Notes under the pieces: model-generated
Seen by the model: the letters and a program-made list of their open reading frames with translations, nothing else
Databases searched by the model: none
Told to the model about the DNA's origin: nothing
Shown: positions 43,978 through 52,707 of the stretch, in pieces
Layout of the letters: every line of letters begins with the position of its first letter
Numbering within the stretch: position 1 is the first letter of the stretch
Assembly (NCBI RefSeq): GCF_011378855.1
Contig: NZ_WTLB01000012.1
Location: 1-64,000 of the forward strand
Direction of reading: 5' to 3'
DNA from: Pseudoalteromonas sp. Z1A8
Lineage (GTDB): Bacteria; Pseudomonadota; Gammaproteobacteria; Enterobacterales; Alteromonadaceae
DNA: 64,000 bases
Translations under genes and position numbers: made by a program

Positions 43978-45130
43978 GAGAAAGCGCCTTTGTTATTTTT
44001 AGAGGGTTGACTTGTTTACCGTTAAGTAATACTTCGTAGTGTAAATGAGTGCCTGTGCTTCTGCCTGTGCTGCCCATTAAACCAATTATGTCGTGTTTAG
44101 TGATCAGCTGACCTTTTTTTACTTTAATTTTATTTAAGTGTCCAAACCGTGTCACTAAGCCATTTTTATGTTCAAGCTCGATAAAGTTACCATAACCACC
44201 ATTACGACCTGCACGAAGCACTACAGCGTCTGCTGGGGCAAATATTTCGGTTTTATGCCAACCAGCTAAATCAATTCCTTTATGAAAGGCATGATTGCTA
44301 TTCATTGGATCTTTTCTGAGGCCGAAGTTGCTCGAAATATAATATTTAGCTTTAGCCAAAGGTAGGGTATTTGGCAGCTCAGTTAAAAAGTTTTCTAAAT
44401 TATTTAATATTAATAACTTATCAACGATAGCTAAAAAGTGACTTGGTATTTTTGTTTCGTTAAAGGTATCAAGTGGTCCACCTTGTGCGTTTGTTTGGGC
44501 GCTTAATATTAAATGTTGCTCAAGCGCTGATTCAATTCCTGCGCCTTTGACCATAGCTAAAATAGCTTGGTGACGTTCGCTAATCTGGTTATCTAAAAAG
44601 TTAAAGCTTTGTTCATAATGCTTATCCAAATTAGTAATTCTTGCTGCGAATGTGATTGGAGTTATTAACTGAGCCTGTTTATCTTTTAGATTTTCATCGA
44701 CTAATGGTTCGTGAAATTCATTACTGTTTTCATTGATTGGTACGTCAAGTTCTGTATCAAGCTTAATGACATCTTTGCTAATTGAAGCGGGAAGGGATTC
44801 TATCATGCTTTGCAGTAGTGCCTGCTTTTGTTCAAGGACTGCAAGTTGTTCTAGCTGCGTTGCTTGGAGAGCTTGCTGTTCACTGACTTTTTGTTGCCAA
44901 AGTGTTTGCTCGTTTATTTGACTTTGTTCTATGTCAGAAATTTTATTTGTTTGTGTGTAAACACGAAAGCTAGAAATACTCAGCCAAGTGAAAGTGACTA
45001 AAATAAGCAATGCTACAAGAAGTTGAAACCAAGAGGCTAAAACAACATGCTTAACTTCGCCATTTTGACGAATAAGTAGCTGTCGAGCTGGGAAAAATTT
45101 ATGATAAAAAGACTTTATAAATACTGACAT
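43967..45130 (-). CDS. Membrane-anchored M23 (LytM) peptidoglycan endopeptidase
   Basis: This 387-residue protein has a single membrane helix at about residues 29-51, a long coiled-coil and charged region to about residue 240, then a LytM domain. Zinc ligands are visible in NHAFHKGIDLAG (H and D) and THLHYEVLLNG (HxH), all present, so it should be an active endopeptidase cutting peptide cross-links. It sits just upstream of and overlaps the bactofilin gene. The pair resembles the bactofilin/M23 modules of Helicobacter and Vibrio-type shape systems. Length and order suit this role. Confidence 0.92.
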   Translation of the reverse strand: MSVFIKSFYHKFFPARQLLIRQNGEVKHVVLASWFQLLVALLILVTFTWLSISSFRVYTQTNKISDIEQSQINEQTLWQQKVSEQQALQATQLEQLAVLEQKQALLQSMIESLPASISKDVIKLDTELDVPINENSNEFHEPLVDENLKDKQAQLITPITFAARITNLDKHYEQSFNFLDNQISERHQAILAMVKGAGIESALEQHLILSAQTNAQGGPLDTFNETKIPSHFLAIVDKLLILNNLENFLTELPNTLPLAKAKYYISSNFGLRKDPMNSNHAFHKGIDLAGWHKTEIFAPADAVVLRAGRNGGYGNFIELEHKNGLVTRFGHLNKIKVKKGQLITKHDIIGLMGSTGRSTGTHLHYEVLLNGKQVNPLKITKALSRVW

Positions 45131-45220
45131 GGCATATAAACACTGGCTATTAACCGAATTAAGATAGCAATTTGAGTTAAAAAAGCTAGAAAAAAATTGT
45201 AACCGTTCAAAAATTAATAA

Positions 45221-45251
45221 AAAAGGGCTGCTTTTAACAAGCGGCCCTTTT
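45221..45251 (-). terminator. Terminator of fahA
   Basis: AAAAGGGC / GCCCTTTT arms with an inner TGC / GCG imperfect part form a GC-rich hairpin flanked by A on the plus strand, which reads as T on the minus strand. It lies downstream of the fahA stop. Confidence 0.7.
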
Positions 45252-45273
45252 ATATTTAATTTATGGAAATGTA

Positions 45274-46587
45274 TTATTTTGTAGGCAGTACTGTGCTCTC
45301 TACTGAGCCAAAACCTATACGTACATAACCTTCTTTTTCACACCAGCCACGCATAATAACGTTATCGCCATCTTCTAAAAAGCTACGTTGTTCGCCATTG
45401 CTTAACGTGATTTTTTCTTTGCCGCCACGAGAAAGCTCAAGTAAAGAGCCTGCTTCTTCGTGCGTTGGACCAGACTGAGTGCCTGAGCCTAACATGTCAC
45501 CTGGCATAAAGTTACAGCCATTTACTGTGTGGTGAGTAACCATTTGTGCCACAGTCCAGTAAGAGTGCTTAAAGCTAGATGTTGATACGCGTGTAGGGTT
45601 GTGGCCTTCGCTGCGCATTTTTTGCGTTTGAATCTTCACATCCATTTGAATATCAAAAGCCCCTTGTTCACGGTTAGCATTTGATTCTAGATAGTCCATT
45701 GGTTGTGGATCGTTCTCATCACGTGTCCAGCTTGTTCTATAAGGTGCTAACGCTTCGGTTGTAACAATCCAAGGTGATACAGTTGAGGCAAAGTTTTTAG
45801 CTAAAAATGGACCAAGCGGTTGGTATTCCCATGCTTGTAAATCGCGTGCTGACCAATCGTTAAATACACAAAAGCCAAATACGTGGTTCTCTGCATTTTC
45901 AATCGCAATAGCATCGCCCAGTGCATTACCTTTACCTAAGTAAATACCTACTTCTAGCTCGTAATCAAGGCGCTTACACGGACCAAACGACGGTACTTCT
46001 GCATCTGGCGCTTTAGTTTGACCTTTAGGGCGATGAAATGTTTGACCCGATACGTCAATTGAAGAAGAGCGACCATGATAACCAATAGGTACCCACTTAT
46101 AGTTAGGCAGTAATGGGTTATCAGGGCGAAATAAACTGCCCACGGCGGTTGCATGGTAAATAGAGGTGTAAAAGTCGGTGTAATCACCGATGCGACAAGG
46201 TAGTGAAAACTCTATATCAGATTGTGCAACAAGTGTATCGCTAAGCGCTTGTTGGTGCTCAGAGCCTGCTCGTAGTGCTTTTGAAAGCGCTAAACGAAGT
46301 GCTGACCAATACTGCTCCCCTAAACCCATAAATGTATTTAGGGTTGCTTCACTTGCTGCATCAGCGGCTGTTTTTGCGTCACCTTTTAAAACGTTTAATT
46401 TGCTCAGTTTTGCTAAATCAATTACTTGGTCGCCAATTGCAACACCACCACGAAAGGCCTCATCAGACCCTTTACGACGAAACTCTGCAAACGGTAAGTT
46501 TTGAATAGGGAAGTCACAATTATCAACATTAGCTGACTCTACCCAGCTGGTTAAATTAATATCATGGGTTTCGTTAATTAGGCTCAT
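45274..46587 (-). CDS. fahA: Fumarylacetoacetase
   Basis: This 437-residue hydrolase splits fumarylacetoacetate into fumarate and acetoacetate at the end of tyrosine breakdown. The N-terminal SH3-like domain begins with SWVESAN and PIQNLPFAEFRR. The catalytic fold shows DYTDFYTSIYHATAVGSLFRP, the metal-binding YELEVGIYLG and CVFNDWSARDLQAWEYQPLGPFLAKNF, and GTQSGPTHEEAGSLLE. Length equals eukaryotic and bacterial FAH enzymes. It follows hpd on the same strand with a terminator between, so transcription is at least partly separate. Confidence 0.95.
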   Translation of the reverse strand: MSLINETHDINLTSWVESANVDNCDFPIQNLPFAEFRRKGSDEAFRGGVAIGDQVIDLAKLSKLNVLKGDAKTAADAASEATLNTFMGLGEQYWSALRLALSKALRAGSEHQQALSDTLVAQSDIEFSLPCRIGDYTDFYTSIYHATAVGSLFRPDNPLLPNYKWVPIGYHGRSSSIDVSGQTFHRPKGQTKAPDAEVPSFGPCKRLDYELEVGIYLGKGNALGDAIAIENAENHVFGFCVFNDWSARDLQAWEYQPLGPFLAKNFASTVSPWIVTTEALAPYRTSWTRDENDPQPMDYLESNANREQGAFDIQMDVKIQTQKMRSEGHNPTRVSTSSFKHSYWTVAQMVTHHTVNGCNFMPGDMLGSGTQSGPTHEEAGSLLELSRGGKEKITLSNGEQRSFLEDGDNVIMRGWCEKEGYVRIGFGSVESTVLPTK

Positions 46588-46682
46588 TACATTTCCTTTG
46601 GATTTTACTGTATGGCGACAAGGTATAGTTTATTTAATCATACTTGTACTCAACGCAATACTTTTTAAATATTAAAACGACA

Positions 46683-46707
46683 AAAAGCAGCGAAGTTCGC
46701 TGCTTTT
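46683..46707 (-). terminator. Terminator of hpd
   Basis: A perfect 11-bp stem AAAAGCAGCGA / TCGCTGCTTTT with loop AGT lies 17 bp past the hpd stop on the minus strand. It separates hpd from fahA. Confidence 0.82.
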
Positions 46708-46723
46708 AATTTACTCAAATATT

Positions 46724-47773
46724 TTATAAAACGCCGCGACGCTCTTGGTCGCGTTCGATTGATTCAAATAATGCTTGGAAGTTACCTTCGCCAAAGCCAC
46801 CATCATCAACGCGTTGGATCATTTCTATAAAGATTGGACCGAATAAGTTTTTAGAGAAAATTTGTAATAAGTAACAATTTTCACTTTGGCTATCTACGAG
46901 TATCTGATGCTGACGAATTTTTTCTTTGTCTTCTGCAACCCAAGGTACACGGTCAAAAATAGTGTCGTAGTACTCTGGAATAATATCCAAAGTAGCGATT
47001 GTTGATTTATCAAGCTTATCAAGAGAGCTTACTAAATCATCTGTTAAAAATGCTAAATGTTGAACGCCTGGGCCGTTGTATTCGCCAAGGTATTCGTCAA
47101 TTTGGTTGTTATCGTTACCTTTACCTTCGTTTATTGGAATAGAGAAGGTGCCACAAGGTGATTTTAGTGCATACGAAATAAGCGCTGTTTTTTGACCTTT
47201 AATGTCAAAGTAGCGTACTTCTGTAAAACCAAATACGTCTTTATAAAAGTTAGCCCATTTTTCCATGGTGCCTTTATAAACGTTATTAGTTAAATGATCG
47301 ATTCGGATAAAGCCTTTATCTTCTACAACATTTTGCGTTTCTAAATCTTCAAAATCACTTTCGTAAATAGTGCCTTTGTCGCCAAAATTTTCAATAAAGT
47401 AAATTAGGCTGTCGCCAATGCCATAAATTGCAGGGTAAGGCATGTTTTTATGTGTTGAATCAGTGGCTGGTTTTGCACCACGCTCTACTGCAGTTTCAAA
47501 TGCTTTTTGCGCATTCTCAACACGCCAACCCATTGAACAAATAGCAGGACCATGGCTTTTAGCAAATTCGGCAGAAAAACCTTCACGCTCGTTATTCAGT
47601 AAAAAATGAATATCGTTTTGGTTGTAATAAACAATGTCTTTACCTTTGAATTTTTTAAGCTTAGAGAAGCCAAAATCAGTAAATACTTTATCCATATAAT
47701 CAGCATCAGGTGTTGCGTATTCGGTAAATTCAATACCGACTAAACCTAAATAGTTATTTACTTCACTCATCAT
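46724..47773 (-). CDS. hpd: 4-hydroxyphenylpyruvate dioxygenase
   Basis: This 349-residue Fe(II) dioxygenase converts 4-hydroxyphenylpyruvate to homogentisate, step two of tyrosine catabolism. Iron ligands are in FIRIDHLTNNVYKG (first His), GPGVQHLAFLTDDL (second His) and EMIQRVDDGGFGEGNFQALFESIE (Glu). The C-terminal gate helix reads FGEGNFQALF. Two start ATGs are adjacent; the second (47770) is equally possible. The homogentisate dioxygenase gene that usually follows is not here; fahA comes next. Confidence 0.95.
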   Translation of the reverse strand: MMSEVNNYLGLVGIEFTEYATPDADYMDKVFTDFGFSKLKKFKGKDIVYYNQNDIHFLLNNEREGFSAEFAKSHGPAICSMGWRVENAQKAFETAVERGAKPATDSTHKNMPYPAIYGIGDSLIYFIENFGDKGTIYESDFEDLETQNVVEDKGFIRIDHLTNNVYKGTMEKWANFYKDVFGFTEVRYFDIKGQKTALISYALKSPCGTFSIPINEGKGNDNNQIDEYLGEYNGPGVQHLAFLTDDLVSSLDKLDKSTIATLDIIPEYYDTIFDRVPWVAEDKEKIRQHQILVDSQSENCYLLQIFSKNLFGPIFIEMIQRVDDGGFGEGNFQALFESIERDQERRGVL

Positions 47774-48074
47774 TATTACTCCCGCAATTAAGCACTGCGA
47801 TTATGTGTTGTTGTCATATTGCAGTAGATAATTAACCAGATTTTTGATTTGGGGAAGAGGGGAGCGCTATTTAGTAAATGTGGTATGTGTAAATTTAATA
47901 GGACGGTTATTATAAAGTTACGCGTTTGTAATACAGTTAAGTGAAATGAAGAAATATACCATAGGATTGAATGGTGAGTTTTAATTCTTAATTTGTTGTT
48001 TTTAAATGATAAAAAGGAGGTTTGATCTGCGTTAAACCTCCTTTTACAATGAACAAGCTAAAGCCTACTTGTAT
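47774..48074. other. 301-bp region between hpd and the metallophosphatase gene
   Basis: Both neighbours are on the minus strand. The region contains the metallophosphatase terminator (48013) and the hpd promoter, which I cannot place. GGGAG precedes the hpd start. No coding sequence or RNA gene is seen. Confidence 0.6.
48013..48045 (-). terminator. Terminator of the metallophosphatase gene
   Basis: A perfect 11-bp stem AAAGGAGGTTT / AAACCTCCTTT with a ten-base loop has A on the plus-strand left side, reading as a T-run on the minus strand. Confidence 0.85.
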
Positions 48075-50822
48075 TTAATTGTTTACACTTTGAGAGGCGT
48101 TACCAAAGAACTTGTTTCGCTGCTCTATCCATAAATTAGTTTTTATTGCTGGAGCTGCTTTGTAGTGACGTTCAATCGTTTGATTTAACACTCGCGTTGG
48201 CTGTTCAAAGGTTAATTTTTGTTGTGCAGCGCCCATACTTTTAATTTCATCTCTGGTCATGGCACGGCCAGCATAGAGTAATGCATTTAAATAACCTGGT
48301 CGGGTTTCGTAGTTATTATCTGTAAATAACAGGATTGTTTTATCAAGTGCCCATCGACGGTTTATCTCGCCTTCCTCTTTAACACCTGCTAGTTCACCAT
48401 CTACGTATATTTCAAATACACCATTTGTTGGTGCGGCATAAAATACAAATGCAATACGATGCCAATCACCTGGCTCAGTATCGCCAAAGTAGCCACTGCT
48501 GCTGGTTGCTTCACCATACCCACCGTCTGGGCTTGCAAATATATCAGCGTCATCTGTATCGTAGTTTTCGGTATCGGCTTGGATTATCGCGCGGTAAATA
48601 TCGTTTGTTTCTAATGGCCAGTTTATATCCATAACTATTGTGTAGTCTGACACTAATCCGTCATTTTTAAAGTCTCCATTTGCAGCTGTATTTAACGTAA
48701 TTAATAAGCCTTCTGTTGGAGAATGACGAGTAAAAGCCATTACACCAGAAGGACCATCAGTTAAATCGGCAATATTAAGATCAGTGGTTGTCTCATAGCG
48801 TGTATCTTCTGGGCCCCAACCGTCATTTTCTGGGTCAAAGTAGCTTAAAACAGATGGACCTGAGTCTGGAATTAGTGGGTTTGTTGGATCGTCAAAGTTC
48901 CAAGTTGTTATATTTGCAACATCTTGGCAAGCATTAAGCTGTGTGTCTGTATCAAGGTGAAGACATTGCGTTGTTCTAAAGCGTGCGTATTGATCAAGTA
49001 GCCACCATGCTTCGGCAATTGGCTTTACATCATTAAAAGTAACACTGCTAAAAAATAAATCTGGATTAAGTGCCGCACCTTTAAATAAAGCGACATTATA
49101 ATTTGTCGTTACTTGAATATCTTCTGGCTTTAACACAAACCAATCGGGTTGGCTGGCAATCATTGTGTTTAAATCAGTGCCTGTAACGGTTACTTGATAC
49201 AGTGAATTAAAGCCAGGTGTGTTTGAAGGCTGTCTTTCAACATAAAATGCTTTGTGAAAATCTTCTTGTGTAACAGTCCCTGGCGTCCATCTTTTTTGCA
49301 CAAGCTCAGGGTTGAGCAGTGCTGCATTAATTGAGCTTGAATGTTTAGTTGCAAGTGCAGTAATACCCGCAACTTCAAAGTCACTTGGATAGTTTTCTGA
49401 AATGGCAATTTCTGTATCTGCATCGGGTGCGTAACGTCCCATTATTTCATCGATGGCTAGCTTGGTTTCTTCGTCGGGCTCTATAGATGATCGTGTATCT
49501 ACATGTTGATTATTGTAACGACTTAGTGTTTTATTGGCAGTATTAAAGATCAAGTTTAAATCGGTGACACCGCGTGCATAAAAATCTGGTTGAATGATTA
49601 AAGCGTTATTATCAAGCTCTATAAAATCCTCACCACCATGAGTATGCCCACCAAGTACTAAGTCTATACCCAGTACATTAGTTGCTATCTCAACATCAGT
49701 TCCTTTGCCCAAGTGGCTTAGCATAATCATGTAATCAACGTCATCACTGTATTGGCTTACAATACTTTGTGCGATTTGTTGCCATTTCCAACTCATTTTA
49801 AATTGTTTTATAAAGTCAGGAATAGGGTCGTTTTCAATTGGTTCGTCAAGCTCATCCCATGGTACCGACGTCATCCCAAACACACCTAATGTTATGCAAC
49901 CAACCTGTACCTTAGCAAAGTCGACACCACCAAAATTCTGACTGTTTTCTCCCTCAAAGCGGGTATTACTGGCAAGTACAATGGCATTATCGTCTTGTGA
50001 AAATTCAAGTAGTTTTTCAGGGCCCCACGCATAGTCATGGTTCCCTAAAACACGTAAATCAAAAGCCATTAGCTTTACGGTTTCATCAGAGGCTAACCCT
50101 TGTGATATTTGCTCTGCTACAGTTCCTTTTTCGTAGTCATCGCCACCATCGGTGAATAATGTATGCGGTGATTCGCTTAGCGCTTTTTTATAATAAGCCT
50201 TAATGCGACTAAAATATTGTTCTTGATACCCAAAGCGAGAATGCATGTCGGCAACGTGCACAAACCTTACAGATTGCTCTGTTGCATTAGCATCACATGT
50301 TGGGCCAACATCAGAAAACGCCACCGTACGTTGCATTTCTATTGCATAGCTACCTAGTTGGTTTACTTGTGCACTAACAAAGCCTTGCGATACAGTTGAA
50401 TTAGTAATGCTTGACCAAGAGTCTCCGCTTAAACGAGCAATAGTTAATTGGCCGCCTAATATGTAGTCGTCAGGTATTTTTATAGTGACAGTCATTGGGC
50501 TAGAAAGTTGAAGTGTATCTGGGGTAAGCGTATGTATATCTGAAATGATATTTTTTGCTTGATTACTCTCATCAAGAACTAATTTTTCGTAGGTTATTTC
50601 AGTATCGCTAGCCACTATTTCGCCAGGAGCATTGATAGCAAAGTTACCTTCATCTAATGACGTTTGTAAGCCATTAGCATTGGTAATAATTAAACCGCTA
50701 GGTTCGGGTTCTACAGGGTCATTTGGATTTACTGTAACTTGATCATCACCGCCACCACAGGCAGATAAAAAAATAAGGAGAAATACTATTAGAGTGGCAC
50801 GTGATAACGTTAATAAATGCAT
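48075..50822 (-). CDS. Metallophosphatase/5'-nucleotidase lipoprotein with LamG-like C-terminus
   Basis: This 915-residue lipoprotein has a lipobox LSAC followed by GGGDD. An unassigned beta-rich region leads to a metallophosphatase domain at about residues 183-430: VHVADMHSRFG, TDGGDDYEKG, VLGNHDYAWG, MLSHLGKGTD and LGGHTHGGED. The 5'-nucleotidase C-terminal domain follows (about 470-650). The last 210 residues resemble a concanavalin/LamG fold with DWHRIAFVFYAAPTNGVFEIYVDGELAG. Probable role: dephosphorylation of nucleotides at the cell surface. The added LamG-like domain could bind glycans or fix the enzyme to a surface, which is inference. Confidence 0.88.
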   Translation of the reverse strand: MHLLTLSRATLIVFLLIFLSACGGGDDQVTVNPNDPVEPEPSGLIITNANGLQTSLDEGNFAINAPGEIVASDTEITYEKLVLDESNQAKNIISDIHTLTPDTLQLSSPMTVTIKIPDDYILGGQLTIARLSGDSWSSITNSTVSQGFVSAQVNQLGSYAIEMQRTVAFSDVGPTCDANATEQSVRFVHVADMHSRFGYQEQYFSRIKAYYKKALSESPHTLFTDGGDDYEKGTVAEQISQGLASDETVKLMAFDLRVLGNHDYAWGPEKLLEFSQDDNAIVLASNTRFEGENSQNFGGVDFAKVQVGCITLGVFGMTSVPWDELDEPIENDPIPDFIKQFKMSWKWQQIAQSIVSQYSDDVDYMIMLSHLGKGTDVEIATNVLGIDLVLGGHTHGGEDFIELDNNALIIQPDFYARGVTDLNLIFNTANKTLSRYNNQHVDTRSSIEPDEETKLAIDEIMGRYAPDADTEIAISENYPSDFEVAGITALATKHSSSINAALLNPELVQKRWTPGTVTQEDFHKAFYVERQPSNTPGFNSLYQVTVTGTDLNTMIASQPDWFVLKPEDIQVTTNYNVALFKGAALNPDLFFSSVTFNDVKPIAEAWWLLDQYARFRTTQCLHLDTDTQLNACQDVANITTWNFDDPTNPLIPDSGPSVLSYFDPENDGWGPEDTRYETTTDLNIADLTDGPSGVMAFTRHSPTEGLLITLNTAANGDFKNDGLVSDYTIVMDINWPLETNDIYRAIIQADTENYDTDDADIFASPDGGYGEATSSSGYFGDTEPGDWHRIAFVFYAAPTNGVFEIYVDGELAGVKEEGEINRRWALDKTILLFTDNNYETRPGYLNALLYAGRAMTRDEIKSMGAAQQKLTFEQPTRVLNQTIERHYKAAPAIKTNLWIEQRNKFFGNASQSVNN

Positions 50823-50903
50823 ATACTGCTGTCCCTGAGTCTATTCAATAATCAATCAGGGCATAATATCAGTTAACGAGAGTGGGGCAAAGTTGAATAA
50901 AAA

Positions 50904-50930
50904 ATTCCCCCATAGACGCTATGGAGGAAT
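50904..50930 (-). terminator. Terminator of the POT transporter gene
   Basis: ATTCCcCCATAG / CTATGGaGGAAT arms around loop ACG pair with one mismatch. A-rich sequence on the plus-strand left side becomes the T-run. Confidence 0.75.
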
Positions 50931-50967
50931 GTTTAGGTTATGTTGTTATATTTAAAATAAACAACAA

Positions 50968-52461
50968 TTAAGAGACTTTCTCTTCTAACCCTTGTTTTTC
51001 CCATACTTTAGCTTTAAAAGTCATTAGGACTAAAACAACACCAACACCAATGCTAAATAATGCAATTTGTAAGTATAAGTTAGGAATTTCATCAACATTG
51101 TTCGGATCGAAATTACCAGCAAGTAAGCCTGCAATAATATTACCGATTGAGTAAGTTAATACAAACACACCCATCATTTGACCAGTGTAACGTTTAGGCG
51201 ATAACTTACTTACCGCACTTAATGCTACAGGGCTTAAACAAAGCTCACCCACAGTATGTAAAAAGTACGTAGTAACAAGCCAGTAAGGCGCTACTTTTAA
51301 GCCTTCAGCTGCGTAATGAGCCGCCATAAACATAACTAAAAAGCCTGATGCCATGATAATTAAACCAATTGCACACTTAACGCTATAGCTAGGTGACACT
51401 AGGCTTTTAGATAAGTTAATCCAAAGCGCTGCAAAAAATGGCGATAAAGCAATAATAAATAGTGAATTTAATGATTGAAACCACGTTGTAGGGATTTCAA
51501 AAGTACCAATAAGACGGTCAGTATAGTCGCGAGCAAACAAGTTTAATGATGAACCCGCTTGTTCAAAGCCAGACCAAAAACATGCAGATGCAATACATAC
51601 TAAAAATAGTGCCCACATTCTTTGTTTTTCAGCATCTGTTAATTTACCTGTAAAGTAAATAACACCAAAATAAACAAAAAAGATAATCGTGAATACAACA
51701 GCAACATAGCCTGCAACCACTGTTGGGTTGATTACAATTGCGCCGGTCATTGCAGCCGTAGTAACTGCAGCTGCAGCAATTATAAATACAGCAATACCAC
51801 CCCAGGCGCGAGAAGTGCCTTTAGGACCTAATGGATTAGCTGGTAAAGCGCTGTGCTCAGGTAAATTACTAAGTGAGCGTTTATACTGCACCAAACCAAT
51901 AGCCATACCAACAGCTGCTGCACCAAACGCCCAGTGCCAACCTACGTTTTCCATAAAGTAACCACAAACGTAGTAACCAATTAAAGAACCTAAGTTAATA
52001 CCCATGTAGTAAATAGCGTAACCGCCATCACGACGCTCATCAGCATCACTGTATAGTTGGCCGACCATTGCGCTGATATTTGGTTTTAGTAAACCAGTAC
52101 CTGTTGCTACAAATATTAAGCCAATGAAGAAAGAATAATCATGTGGAATAGCCAAAATAATATGACCAATCATAATGATTATACCGCCATACCATACTGC
52201 TTTTTGACCACCAAACAATCTATCTGCTAGCCAGCCACCTGGTAAACCTAAAAAGTATACCGCACCTGTGTATAAACCATAAATTGCAGCAGCTGAGGCA
52301 ACAGTAAAGGCTAAACCTTCTTCTTGTAAGCTTGCTGTCATGAATAATACGAGCATAGCTCGCATACCGTAATAACTCATTCGTTCCCACATTTCAGTGA
52401 AGAACAATGTTGAAAGTCCTTTAGGGTGGCCAAACCAGCCACTATCTGGAGCTGAACTCAT
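50968..52461 (-). CDS. Proton-coupled oligopeptide transporter (POT family)
   Basis: This 497-residue inner-membrane protein has 14 hydrophobic helices. The first reads LFFTEMWERMSYYGMRAMLVLF, carrying the family ExxER motif that couples protons. The PTR signature appears in GDNISAMVGQ-like GLLKPNISAMVGQLY, and later ELCLSPVALSAVSKLSP fits. It imports di- and tripeptides with protons, matching the secreted dipeptidase and oligopeptidase elsewhere in the window. Long loops between helices 6 and 7 are standard. Monocistronic. Confidence 0.92.
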   Translation of the reverse strand: MSSAPDSGWFGHPKGLSTLFFTEMWERMSYYGMRAMLVLFMTASLQEEGLAFTVASAAAIYGLYTGAVYFLGLPGGWLADRLFGGQKAVWYGGIIIMIGHIILAIPHDYSFFIGLIFVATGTGLLKPNISAMVGQLYSDADERRDGGYAIYYMGINLGSLIGYYVCGYFMENVGWHWAFGAAAVGMAIGLVQYKRSLSNLPEHSALPANPLGPKGTSRAWGGIAVFIIAAAAVTTAAMTGAIVINPTVVAGYVAVVFTIIFFVYFGVIYFTGKLTDAEKQRMWALFLVCIASACFWSGFEQAGSSLNLFARDYTDRLIGTFEIPTTWFQSLNSLFIIALSPFFAALWINLSKSLVSPSYSVKCAIGLIIMASGFLVMFMAAHYAAEGLKVAPYWLVTTYFLHTVGELCLSPVALSAVSKLSPKRYTGQMMGVFVLTYSIGNIIAGLLAGNFDPNNVDEIPNLYLQIALFSIGVGVVLVLMTFKAKVWEKQGLEEKVS

Positions 52462-52707
52462 ATTTACTTCCTAACTTTAAGTATTGTTATGATGGCCTTA
52501 TAATTTTTTGCTTTAGCTATTTTAGAATTTGTAACCACTAAAATGCTCGACCATCAGTATATTATTTGTAGCTAAGATAATGATTTGCTATATGGCAGTA
52601 ACACCACAAGGTAAGAGACACACCCTTATCCTAGTTACAATTGCGCTCAAGTATACATATACCTTAGTGCTAGGGGAAGTGTTCGCGGTATATCACCTTA
52701 TGCCAAG

